NCBI GenBank assembly: GCA_040003255.1
Contig: JBDUCV010000036.1
Coordinates: 1-23,016, forward strand
DNA: 23,016 bases
Origin: JBDUCV01 sp040003255
Lineage (GTDB): Bacteria > Actinomycetota > Actinomycetes > Mycobacteriales > Jatrophihabitantaceae
Direction of reading: 5' to 3'
Made by a program: the position numbers and the translations under genes. Position 1 is the first letter of the stretch, and each line of letters begins with the position of its first letter. Shown piece after piece: positions 1 to 8,732 of the stretch. The notes below the pieces were generated by a model. It was given only the letters and a program-made list of their open reading frames with translations, was not told the origin of the DNA and did not search any database.

Positions 1-13
1 GTCGGGCGAGTGC

Positions 14-55
14 CAGCCGCGGGCCAGCGTCGCGCGCGTCAGCCGCGGGCCAGCG
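14..55. repeat. Direct repeat, 16 bp, two copies with 26-bp period
   Basis: The 16-base unit CAGCCGCGGGCCAGCG occurs at 14-29 and again, identically, at 40-55. The second copy covers the stop codon and last codons of the minus-strand Fic-like gene, so the first copy is a repeat of that gene's 3' end lying just past its stop. The 10 bases between the copies are GC alternations. This looks like a small tandem duplication; no function is evident. Confidence 0.75.
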
Positions 56-782
56 CCGTGCAAATCGCGCTGGCCTCACGTGCACCTTCGACCACCGCGT
101 CGGCGCAATGCCGCAGCCAGAGCGCCACTCCCTCGGACGTCCCGCCACGGTAGGCCTCGAGAGCCAGGGGGTAGGAGTCCCCCAGTTCGCGGTGGCCGAC
201 CTCCACGACGACGAGGGACTTGGGATCCAGTCCGCGCTGCACCAGGGTCAACCGGACGGCCACCCGCGCCACCAGCCCCGACACCGGCGGGAAGGCATCC
301 AGCGACAGCAACTCGCCGTGCACGACGCCGGCGACCACGATTGCCGGAGCGGACGTCTGCGCGAGAACAGCCGCCAGCGTGTCGAGTCGGGCGGCGACGG
401 CAGGTGCCGCGGCCGGTCGCCCCAGGAGCGCGCTGTCGGGCACGAGATCGGCGGCGGCCAGGGCATGCAGCCGGGCCAGCACCTGACGAGGCGCTCTCGT
501 CCAGGTGTCCGCCAGGGCGCCGATCGCGGATTGGGCGCGCAGCGCGCCCTGCATGACCGGGTCCTTCGCCGCCGCGCCGGATCGCACGTCGGCGAGCGCC
601 AGTTCGGTCCCAGCCAGCCAGGCCGACGCCCACGCCCCACGCAGCGCCGATTCGACCGACACCTCAGCCGATCGGCGCCGCAGCACCCGGTTGGCCAGCA
701 GATTGTTCACTGCCTCGCGGGTCTGGGCGACCGAATCATCGACCCCGGCCAGGTCGAGCAGGGGCAGCAGCGGATCCGTCAC
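39..782 (-). CDS. Degenerate Fic-fold protein (possible pseudoenzyme)
   Basis: A 247-residue protein, mostly helical and Ala/Leu rich. Residues about 155-173 (HGELLSLDAFPPVSGLVAR) align without gaps to the Fic active-site region (H-x6-HPF-x-D/E-GNGR-x-x-R): the leading His, the Phe, one Gly and the last Arg match, but the catalytic His is Asp162 and the GNGR core is lost. The following RLTLVQRGLDP and the Y-x-x-AL-x-x-Y stretch also resemble Fic proteins. An earlier S-x-x-x-A-G (about 53-58) sits where an inhibitory S/T-x-x-x-E-G motif would be. AMPylation by the classical mechanism is therefore unlikely. I chose the GTG at 782 because TAGCCT lies 7 bases upstream, as for leaderless genes; a longer form could begin with GTG at 845. 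It is divergent from acs. Family assignment is inferred by eye, from memory of similar actinobacterial proteins sometimes labelled oxidoreductase. Confidence 0.6.
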   Translation of the reverse strand: MTDPLLPLLDLAGVDDSVAQTREAVNNLLANRVLRRRSAEVSVESALRGAWASAWLAGTELALADVRSGAAAKDPVMQGALRAQSAIGALADTWTRAPRQVLARLHALAAADLVPDSALLGRPAAAPAVAARLDTLAAVLAQTSAPAIVVAGVVHGELLSLDAFPPVSGLVARVAVRLTLVQRGLDPKSLVVVEVGHRELGDSYPLALEAYRGGTSEGVALWLRHCADAVVEGAREASAICTALARG

Positions 783-789
783 CGGAGGC

Positions 790-795
790 AGGCTA
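790..795 (-). promoter_or_regulatory. Putative -10 element (TAGCCT), leaderless start of Fic-like gene
   Basis: Read on the minus strand, TAGCCT is followed by 7 bases and then the GTG at 782. No Shine-Dalgarno sequence precedes either candidate start. The same geometry recurs before six other genes in the window. No convincing -35 is visible. Confidence 0.45.
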
Positions 796-872
796 GTGCC
801 CTGCGCGAGCCGGCCACTACCGTGCCAATTACTAGGTTCCCGCACTCAACTATCGACAGCGAGGTCGCCGCC

Positions 873-2834
<1,962 letters not shown>

Positions 2835-2842
2835 CCGCCCGG

Positions 2843-2865
2843 TGGGCGGGGCGTCCCGCCGCCCA
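2843..2865. terminator. Hairpin between convergent acs and nhaA
   Basis: TGGGCGG (2843-2849) and CCGCCCA (2859-2865) form a perfect 7-bp stem with a 9-base loop. It lies 8 bases after the acs stop and 15 bases before the nhaA stop. There is no T-tract, so it would be a GC-stem terminator of the kind common in actinobacteria, potentially acting in both directions. Confidence 0.45.
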
Positions 2866-2880
2866 GGGGGCCGGGGCAAG

Positions 2881-4137
2881 TCAGGATTGCACGTAGACAT
2901 CCGGCACGCCGTCACCGTCGAGGTCGGCTGTCTCACGTTCGTGGATGAGCCGGTAACGACGGTTGCGCCGCCGCAGCAGCACGGCAGCGCACAGGGCTGC
3001 AAACACCGACCCCGACAACACGGCGACCTTGACGGCGGCGTCATGCGCGCTGTCAGCCCCGAACGCCAACTCACCGATCAGCAGCGAGACGGTGAACCCG
3101 ATGCCGGCGAGCAGCGACAACCCGAAGACGTCGCTCCAAGCCAAGTCCTCGTCGAGCTCGGCGTGGGTGAACCGCGCGATCGCCCAGCTGCCACCCAAGA
3201 TGCCGATGGGTTTGCCGACGACCAGCCCGAGAGCCACCCCGATCGCAGCGGGGTCGCGGACAGCATCGGCCAGGCCCCCGCCGCCGAGCACGACACCGGC
3301 GGAGAAGAACGCAAATAGCGGGACCGCGACACCCGCTGATACCGGGCGAACTGCGTGCTCGATCCGCTCACCCAGCGAGTGCTCCTCGCCGCCTCGGTGC
3401 CGCACCGGGACGACCAGCCCGAGCAGCACCCCGGCGACCGTGGCATGGATGCCCGATGAGTGCACGAGCACCCAGGTCGCGACAGCGAGGGGCAGCAACA
3501 GCCACCACGGCGTCCAGCCCCGTTGGACGAGAACGGTGAACGCGGCGAGCGGCAGCAGCGCGCCGAGCATCGGCGCGACCGACAGCGACGAGCTGTAAAA
3601 GGCGGCGATGATCACGATGGCGATCAAGTCGTCGACGACTGCCAACGTCAGCAGGAACGCCCGCAGGGCGCTGGGCAGATGGCTGCCCACAATGGCGAGC
3701 ACGGCCAGCGCGAACGCGATGTCGGTGGCCGTCGGGATGGCCCAGCCGATCCGCACCGCTGGATGGGCGGCAGCGGCCGCGACGTACACCAGCGCCGGCG
3801 CGACTACGCCGCACACAGCGGCACCGATGGGCAGCACCGCCTTGTTGAGGTCGCGCAACTCGCCGACCACCAGCTCGCGTTTGAGTTCGAGTCCAGCCAC
3901 GAAGAAGAAGATCGCGAGCAAGCCGTCGGCAGCCCAGGATCGCAACGGCAGATCGAGGTGCCACAGGTGCGGGCCGAGGCGGGTCTGGCCCCACGCCTGA
4001 TAGCGGTCGCGGAGCGTGGTATTCGCCATCACCAGGGCAAGTACCGCACCGGCGAGCAACAGCACGCCGCCGATCGTCTCGGCGCGCAACGCGGCGGCCA
4101 CCCGGGACGCCTCGGGCCAGCTGGATCGGGTCAACAC
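2881..4137 (-). CDS. nhaA: Na+/H+ antiporter NhaA
   Basis: A 418-residue integral membrane antiporter that exchanges cytoplasmic Na+ for external H+. It shows the NhaA hallmarks GLELKREL (about 82-89), AIPTATDIAFALAVLAIVG (about 133-151) and the paired aspartates of TLAVVDDLIAI (Asp169-Asp170), which bind ion and proton in the family, followed by SGIHATVAGVLLG and a late VGKPIG stretch. After the last membrane segment the tail runs through an Arg-rich stretch to DLDGDGVPD (405-413), a DxDxDG calcium-loop-like motif. The annotated start is GTG at 4137, which has no good ribosome-binding site; a CTG at 4167 preceded by GGAGG at 8 bases could extend it by 10 residues. It is not part of the mycobacterial gene order here, so it looks like a lineage-specific insertion. 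Confidence 0.95.
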   Translation of the reverse strand: MLTRSSWPEASRVAAALRAETIGGVLLLAGAVLALVMANTTLRDRYQAWGQTRLGPHLWHLDLPLRSWAADGLLAIFFFVAGLELKRELVVGELRDLNKAVLPIGAAVCGVVAPALVYVAAAAAHPAVRIGWAIPTATDIAFALAVLAIVGSHLPSALRAFLLTLAVVDDLIAIVIIAAFYSSSLSVAPMLGALLPLAAFTVLVQRGWTPWWLLLPLAVATWVLVHSSGIHATVAGVLLGLVVPVRHRGGEEHSLGERIEHAVRPVSAGVAVPLFAFFSAGVVLGGGGLADAVRDPAAIGVALGLVVGKPIGILGGSWAIARFTHAELDEDLAWSDVFGLSLLAGIGFTVSLLIGELAFGADSAHDAAVKVAVLSGSVFAALCAAVLLRRRNRRYRLIHERETADLDGDGVPDVYVQS

Positions 4138-4351
4138 GCGGCGGGCTGGCTGGCTGGGGTTGGTCAGGGAACGGCCCTCCAGCAGACGCAGACGGCGGAC
4201 GGTGGGCGGTCGGACGAGCGCTCAAGCGGCGGCAATAGCTGCGCCCCGTGCGAAGTGTAGAGCGGGCATCGGCACCGGGCGGGCCTCCGCGCTGCGCCGA
4301 AACCGTCGGAACTGGAATGATTCCCTCCACCACTCGAGAGGGAGCTTCCCC
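4138..4351. other. Intergenic region between divergent nhaA and holin-like gene
   Basis: About 214 bases with no gene that I can support. On the minus strand TACACT (4259 to 4254) could be a -10 element for nhaA, but no matching -35 is visible. The nhaA-proximal end holds a short GGCT run (about 4144-4156). The other end holds GAGAGGGAG, the ribosome-binding site of the next gene. Confidence 0.4.
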
Positions 4352-4813
4352 GTGACCGCTGCCCGTCCGCAATCATCCCCGCCGTCGCGTACCTCACCGC
4401 CAGCGCAGGCGAGGCGGCTCACAGCGTCCGGTCAGCCGTCGATCGGCCAGCTGGTGCAGGACGCTTCGGGGCATTTCTCGACCATGCTGCACGCTGAGAT
4501 CGAGCTGGCGAAACACGAGATCCGATCGTCTGTGAAGAAGGCGGGCTCGGGTGCTGGGTTCTTCGCCGCCGCGGCGGTGCTCGGCGTGTTCTCTCTGACG
4601 TTCGGGTTGATCGCGCTCGCCGAAGGGCTCGTGGCGCTGCACATCTGGCGCTGGGCCGCGTACCTGATCGTGTTCGGTGTGCTCCTCGTCTTCATTGCGC
4701 TGTTCGCGCTGCTCGGCCTGCGCAAGGTGAAGCGGGTCAAGGCCCCGCACCGGACGATCGCCCAAGGCAAGCAGACCGTCGCCTTCCTGCGTCATCCCAG
4801 GCAGAAGGCCTGA
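4352..4813 (+). CDS. Holin-superfamily-like two-helix membrane protein (Rv3669-like)
   Basis: A 153-residue protein. A Pro/Ser-rich N-terminus is followed by an amphipathic segment (about 30-64, IGQLVQDASGHFSTMLHAEI onward) and two hydrophobic helices (about 66-92 and 99-123), then a basic tail. This is the layout of the actinobacterial phage-holin-family/DUF1469-type proteins, which are not true lysis proteins; their role is not known. The GTG at 4352 is set by GAGAGGGAG about 7 bases upstream. The hydrolase gene follows after 7 bases, so the two are probably co-transcribed, as in the corresponding mycobacterial locus. Confidence 0.75.
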   Translation: MTAARPQSSPPSRTSPPAQARRLTASGQPSIGQLVQDASGHFSTMLHAEIELAKHEIRSSVKKAGSGAGFFAAAAVLGVFSLTFGLIALAEGLVALHIWRWAAYLIVFGVLLVFIALFALLGLRKVKRVKAPHRTIAQGKQTVAFLRHPRQKA

Positions 4814-4820
4814 CCAACAC

Positions 4821-5750
4821 ATGTCGCCCACCCCGACACCGGACGACTCGCTCGTCCTGATCGACGGTCCGTGGACGCACCGGATGGTGCGTGCCAACGG
4901 CATCGCGCTGCACATCGCCGAAGCAGGCACCGGCCCGATGGTGCTGCTGTTGCACGGTTTCCCGCAGTTCTGGTGGACATGGCGCCAGCAGCTGACCGAC
5001 CTGGCCGATGCGGGTTTCCGGGCGGTTGCGGTGGATCTGCGCGGCTACGGTGCGAGCGACAAGCCGCCGAGGGGGTACGACGCCCCGACGTTGGCCGCCG
5101 ACATGGCGCAGCTGGTGACCTCGCTGGGCGAACGCGACGCGGTGGTAGTCGGTAACGACGTCGGTGGCCTGCTCGCGTGGACGATGGCGGCGCTGCATCC
5201 GCGAGTGGTCCGGCGGCTGGCCGTTCTCGGTGCAGCGCATCCGTTGCGGTTGCGCCACGCGGTGTTCGCCGATCTCCGCGGTCAGGGTCGGGCGTCAGAC
5301 TATGCGCTACGCAGCTTCCAAGTGCCTCGCCTGCCCGAAGCTCGACTGGCTCGTGACTCGGTCTACGTCCGCGAGCTTGTCGACAAGTGGACCGGCCCTC
5401 GCTGGCAGGCGCACCCCGATTACCAGGCCACCGTCGAGCGGTACGCCGCAGCGATGCGTATCACCCCGGTGGCGCACACGGCGCTCGAGCAGTTCCGCTG
5501 GTTGGTGCGCTCACTGCCCCGTCCGGATGGTTGGCGCTTCGCCCGCGCGATGCAGCAGCCGATCAGTGCTCCGGTGCTGCACCTGCACGGTGAGCTCGAC
5601 CGGTGCGTGCTGCCGAACACCGCCCAGGGCTCGGGGCGCTACGTCGCGGGGGAGTACGAGTGGCGGGTACTCGACGGGGTTGGCCACTTTCCGCAGGACG
5701 AGGCTCCCGAACTGATAAGCGGCGAGCTGATCAGGTGGGCCAAGCTGTAG
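4821..5750 (+). CDS. Alpha/beta hydrolase, epoxide-hydrolase type (EphE-like)
   Basis: A 309-residue cytoplasmic alpha/beta-hydrolase. The oxyanion-hole motif HGFPQ is at 45-49. The nucleophile elbow GNDVGG (111-116) carries Asp113, where serine hydrolases would have Ser, which points to the epoxide hydrolase/haloalkane dehalogenase branch; most epoxide hydrolases read G-H-D-W-G-G. The acid is probably Asp260 (GELD) and the base His289 (GVGHFPQDE). The DLRGYGASDKP stretch is typical of the family. It follows the membrane protein by 7 bases, with AGAAGG upstream of the ATG. Position and sequence match the mycobacterial ephE locus. The substrate is unknown. It converges with marP, with 21 bases between the stops and no obvious hairpin. 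Confidence 0.9.
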   Translation: MSPTPTPDDSLVLIDGPWTHRMVRANGIALHIAEAGTGPMVLLLHGFPQFWWTWRQQLTDLADAGFRAVAVDLRGYGASDKPPRGYDAPTLAADMAQLVTSLGERDAVVVGNDVGGLLAWTMAALHPRVVRRLAVLGAAHPLRLRHAVFADLRGQGRASDYALRSFQVPRLPEARLARDSVYVRELVDKWTGPRWQAHPDYQATVERYAAAMRITPVAHTALEQFRWLVRSLPRPDGWRFARAMQQPISAPVLHLHGELDRCVLPNTAQGSGRYVAGEYEWRVLDGVGHFPQDEAPELISGELIRWAKL

Positions 5751-5771
5751 CCCGGCCGCGCCCGCAAACAC

Positions 5772-6950
5772 TCAGGTGCAGCTACCGGTATGGACGCCGG
5801 CGGTCGCGGTTTGACCGGTCGTTGCGTCCGGGGCCACCTCGGCGGCCGTCAGCGCGAAGCCGGTGTCGGAGGAATCCAGTGCGGCCGCGAACACGACACC
5901 CAGCACCGTGCCGGCCGGGCTGAGCAGCGGGCCGCCGGAGTTGCCGCTGCGCACCAAGGCGCGCAGCGAGTAGATGTCCCGCTCGATGACGTTGGAGCCG
6001 TAGATGTCGCGGCCGGCCACCCGCTCGTGATCACGGATGCGAGCCGACCGGACGTCGAACCCGCCATTCTCCGGGTAGCCGAGGACGATCCCGCTCTCGT
6101 TCCTGCGGGCGACCTGCGGCGCGAACGACAACGGCCGCGCCGACAGGCCCGGGACCGCCAACACCGCGACGTCCCGCTGTGGGTCGAAGACCACCACGGT
6201 GGCGGCCAGCTCACGATCACCCTGCTCGACGGCGACGTCGCGCGAACCGGCAACCACGTGCGCGTTCGTGAGGACGCGCTCGGGCGCGTAGACAAAGCCG
6301 CTGCCCTCGATGGCGCGATCGCACGAGGGTGCCTGCGCAGTGATTTTCAGTACTGACGGCCTTGCGGCTGCCACCGCCGGGCTCGCCAGCAGCGCCGGAT
6401 CGGGAGGCTGAACGTCGGTGATTGGCGGTGAGGACAGGTCACCGAACAGCGGCGGGAACCCGCTGCGGTCGACGAACCGCCGCAACGAGGAGTAGACGTT
6501 TCGCACCGGGTCGGGCACTGCGGCGTCGACGCCGCGCACCACAGCCGATCTGTGCAGCGCCGAAACCAAGGACGGGAACGGCGAGGACGCCAGCGGCAGC
6601 GCGACCATCCAGGCGACGAGCAGCACCGAAAGCACGCCGAACAGCGACCCGATCGCCGAGTCGACCACCCGCGCGTGTCGCCAAGTGATCCTGGCGCGCA
6701 ACCGCCCGCCGATCCACACGCCGAGCAGCTGCCCGAGCATCGCGACCGCAAGCACACACACGATCGCTACCGGGATTTGCGTTTCCCCGCCGGCAATTCG
6801 CGAGCCGATCGGCCGGGCCAGCTGTGCGCCCAGCGCAGCACCGCCGAAGAAGCCGGCGAGGGAAAATGCACTGACTACCGCGCCATTGCGGTATCCGCCG
6901 ATCGCATAGCCGATCGCGGCAAGGATGACCACCAAATCTACGACGTTCAT
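5772..6950 (-). CDS. marP: Periplasmic serine protease MarP (CvpA-like membrane domain plus trypsin-like domain)
   Basis: A 392-residue membrane-anchored protease. The N-terminal part (about 1-125) has four hydrophobic helices and resembles CvpA/colicin V production proteins. The C-terminal chymotrypsin-fold domain has His231 (LTNAHVVAG), Asp260 (DPQRDVAVL) and Ser338 (SGNSGGPL). Cys210 (SCDRAIEGSGF) and Cys391 (GSCT at the C-terminus) correspond to the cysteine pair that forms a disulfide in M. tuberculosis MarP, where the protease is needed for acid and oxidative stress survival. It therefore probably acts outside the cytoplasmic membrane on cell-wall proteins. The ATG at 6950 is 7 bases after the cupredoxin stop; an in-frame extension upstream would overlap that gene and is not needed. 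It is last in the nth-Nudix-cupredoxin-marP operon. Confidence 0.95.
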   Translation of the reverse strand: MNVVDLVVILAAIGYAIGGYRNGAVVSAFSLAGFFGGAALGAQLARPIGSRIAGGETQIPVAIVCVLAVAMLGQLLGVWIGGRLRARITWRHARVVDSAIGSLFGVLSVLLVAWMVALPLASSPFPSLVSALHRSAVVRGVDAAVPDPVRNVYSSLRRFVDRSGFPPLFGDLSSPPITDVQPPDPALLASPAVAAARPSVLKITAQAPSCDRAIEGSGFVYAPERVLTNAHVVAGSRDVAVEQGDRELAATVVVFDPQRDVAVLAVPGLSARPLSFAPQVARRNESGIVLGYPENGGFDVRSARIRDHERVAGRDIYGSNVIERDIYSLRALVRSGNSGGPLLSPAGTVLGVVFAAALDSSDTGFALTAAEVAPDATTGQTATAGVHTGSCT

Positions 6951-6957
6951 CGGGCCG

Positions 6958-7362
6958 CTAGTCCGGCAGGACGACGAGGGTGCCGGTCTGGCCCTGCCGC
7001 TCATGAATCGTGCAGATGAATCGGTAGCTGCCCGGCGACGGTGCGACGAACGTCGACGTCGTGCTCTGCCCGTGGACAGTCAGCGGCACGTTGTCGGTCG
7101 GGAAGCCGACGACCTGCAGATCGTGCGGGGCGCCGTTGCCCTTGTGCACCAGGGTGATGGTCACCCGGCCTGCGTGAACCACGATCGTCGACGGGGTGAA
7201 CCGGAACAGGTCATCGACCTCGATCGTCAACTGCTGGCTGCCGTTGACGACGGCCGCGGTCGTCGTACCGTTGTGCGGTCGGCGGTTGACCGAGGATTCG
7301 CGATTCGAGCAGCCGAGCAGCATCACCGCCGCGGCCACGACGAAAGCGCTGGATCGGATCAC
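6958..7362 (-). CDS. Cupredoxin-like lipoprotein
   Basis: A 134-residue exported protein. A signal peptide ends in the lipobox LLGC with lipidated Cys18, followed by a Ser/Thr/Asn-rich linker and a plastocyanin-like beta domain (about 43-133). Copper ligands can be placed at His80 (APHDLQV), Cys117 and His120 (FICTIHERQGQTG). The usual pattern is C-x2-H-x3-G-M-x-G; here the axial Met is Gln125, as in stellacyanin-type sites. It probably carries one copper and works in electron transfer or copper handling at the outer face of the membrane. The GTG start overlaps the Nudix stop by 4 bases (GTGA) and marP follows after 7 bases, so it is translated with both. M. tuberculosis has no such gene at this spot but has a thioredoxin-like gene nearby. 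Confidence 0.85.
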   Translation of the reverse strand: MIRSSAFVVAAAVMLLGCSNRESSVNRRPHNGTTTAAVVNGSQQLTIEVDDLFRFTPSTIVVHAGRVTITLVHKGNGAPHDLQVVGFPTDNVPLTVHGQSTTSTFVAPSPGSYRFICTIHERQGQTGTLVVLPD

Positions 7363-8015
7363 GGGCTGACGTTACCCAGTGCGGCTGTGGGCAGCGGACG
7401 GAACTGCTGCCGGTCCCACGGACGCGCCCAGCCAGCCAGCCGAAGCACGGCGTCGAGTAAGCCCGCGGTGAATCCCCACACGAACATCCCGCCAGCGGCG
7501 AAGCCAGGTCCCTGGAAGCCCGACGGGTGGGCAACCTGGAACCGGTTCGCCGGATTGGCGAGCTCGGCGACCGGCACGACGGTCACGCTCGCTACCTCGA
7601 GGGCGTCGACGACAGCCACTGGGTGTGGCTGAGCCCACCAACCGATTACTGGTGTGACCATGAATCCAGACGGCGGTAGGAACAGAGCCGGCAAGGTAGC
7701 GAGGACTTCGACGGTGGACCGCCGAATCCCGACTTCCTCGGCCGCCTCGCGCAATGCGGTGGCGGCTGGATCGGTGTCGTCCGGGTCGGCCGCGCCGCCG
7801 GGAAACGCCGCTTGGCCGGCATGCGTGCGCAGGGTGGCCGCCCGTTCGATGAGCAGCACACCCGGTCCGGCGCGGGTCTGCGATAACGCGATCAACACGG
7901 CGGATGGCCGCGCCCTGCCATCCGCCGGCGGCAGGAACCGGGACAGCTCCTCGCTGCGCGCTGCCGCGGCCGCGGCAGCGAGCGGCGCCAGCCAATCGGG
8001 GACACGGACGCTCAC
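7359..8015 (-). CDS. Nudix hydrolase, CoA pyrophosphatase type
   Basis: A 218-residue protein. The segment LLIERAATLRTHAGQAAFPG (54-73) is the characteristic CoA-pyrophosphatase/UPF0035 motif and runs into a Nudix box, GGAADPDD...ALREAAEEVGI (73-97), with the REAAEE metal-binding core. Such enzymes cut CoA or acyl-CoA to 3',5'-ADP and the phosphopantetheine half. The first acidic residue of the canonical box is Asp rather than Glu. The start is the GTG at 8015, which overlaps the nth stop by 4 bases; a longer frame upstream runs antiparallel through nth and is rejected. It is the Rv3672c position in mycobacteria. With acs and another Nudix protein, it is one of three CoA-related genes in the window. 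Confidence 0.9.
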   Translation of the reverse strand: MSVRVPDWLAPLAAAAAAARSEELSRFLPPADGRARPSAVLIALSQTRAGPGVLLIERAATLRTHAGQAAFPGGAADPDDTDPAATALREAAEEVGIRRSTVEVLATLPALFLPPSGFMVTPVIGWWAQPHPVAVVDALEVASVTVVPVAELANPANRFQVAHPSGFQGPGFAAGGMFVWGFTAGLLDAVLRLAGWARPWDRQQFRPLPTAALGNVSP

Positions 8016-8731
8016 GACTCGGCGACCTGCGCTGCGGTCTTGACCAGCAACGCAGCGGCCGCAGGCTCGGTGGGACCGGCTCCGAACGACGGGCACAGCG
8101 CCGCGATCGGGCAGGCGCCACAGGCGGGTTTGCGCGCGTGGCAGCGACGGCGCCCGTGCCAGATAACCCGATGCGACAGGATCGTCCAGTCGTTGCGGGA
8201 GAACAGGGCGGCCACCGCGGCCTCGACCTTGACCGGGTCTGTCTCGTCGGTCCATCCCCACCGCCGCACCAGCCGGCCGAAATGCGTGTCGACGGTGATG
8301 CCCGGGACCCCGAAGGCATTGCCCAGCACCACGTTGGCCGTCTTGCGGCCGAAACCGGGCAGCGTCACCAGGTCGACGAGCCGGCTCGGCACCTCACCGT
8401 CGAAGCGTTCGACAAGCGCCTGGCCAAGTTTGATCAGCGACGTGGTCTTGTTGCGAAAGAACCCGGTCGACCTGATCATCTGCTCGAGCTCGGCGCGATC
8501 CGCCGCAGCGAAATCGACAGCACTGCGGTAGCGCCGGAACAGGGCGGGGGTGACCTCGTTGACGCGCCGGTCGGTGCACTGCGCCGACAAGATCGTGGCC
8601 ACGGACAACTCGAGCGGTGTGCTGAAATCCAGCTCGGTATGGGCGTCGGGATAGAGCTCGCCGAGTTCGCGGTTAATGCGCCGGGCCCGGCGTTTGCGGG
8701 CGAGCGGGGACTCGTCGGGGAAGGACGCCAC
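8012..8731 (-). CDS. nth: Endonuclease III (DNA glycosylase/AP lyase)
   Basis: A 239-residue base-excision repair enzyme that removes oxidised pyrimidines and cuts the abasic site. The helix-hairpin-helix LPGFGRKTA includes catalytic Lys130, and catalytic Asp148 lies in ITVDTHFGRL. The 4Fe-4S cluster cysteines are Cys197, Cys204, Cys207 and Cys213 in the expected C-x6-C-x2-C-x5-C spacing. The frame stays open far upstream, but that part is antisense to the next gene. GTG at 8731 gives the family length (about 245 in M. tuberculosis) and has TAGGCT 8 bases upstream, consistent with a leaderless message. It heads the nth-Nudix-cupredoxin-marP operon. Confidence 0.95.
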   Translation of the reverse strand: MASFPDESPLARKRRARRINRELGELYPDAHTELDFSTPLELSVATILSAQCTDRRVNEVTPALFRRYRSAVDFAAADRAELEQMIRSTGFFRNKTTSLIKLGQALVERFDGEVPSRLVDLVTLPGFGRKTANVVLGNAFGVPGITVDTHFGRLVRRWGWTDETDPVKVEAAVAALFSRNDWTILSHRVIWHGRRRCHARKPACGACPIAALCPSFGAGPTEPAAAALLVKTAAQVAES

Positions 8732-8732
8732 G

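Noticed and set aside
108..872. Long N-terminal extension of the acs reading frame (about 255 codons)
   Set aside because: It is antisense to the Fic-like gene, its translation is low-complexity Arg/Gly/His rich, and acs homologues begin near 873 where a good ribosome-binding site exists.
3368..4372. 334-codon minus-strand frame overlapping nhaA in another frame
   Set aside because: Its translation is Arg/Ala/Pro rich without motifs, whereas the overlapping frame is clearly NhaA.
4352..4813. Prophage holin gene
   Set aside because: The protein has a holin-family-like layout, but there are no phage genes around and the same type of gene sits at this conserved locus in mycobacteria.
5790..6356. 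188-codon plus-strand frame antisense to marP
   Set aside because: It lies entirely opposite the MarP protease domain, which has all catalytic residues; no ribosome-binding site or domain is seen.
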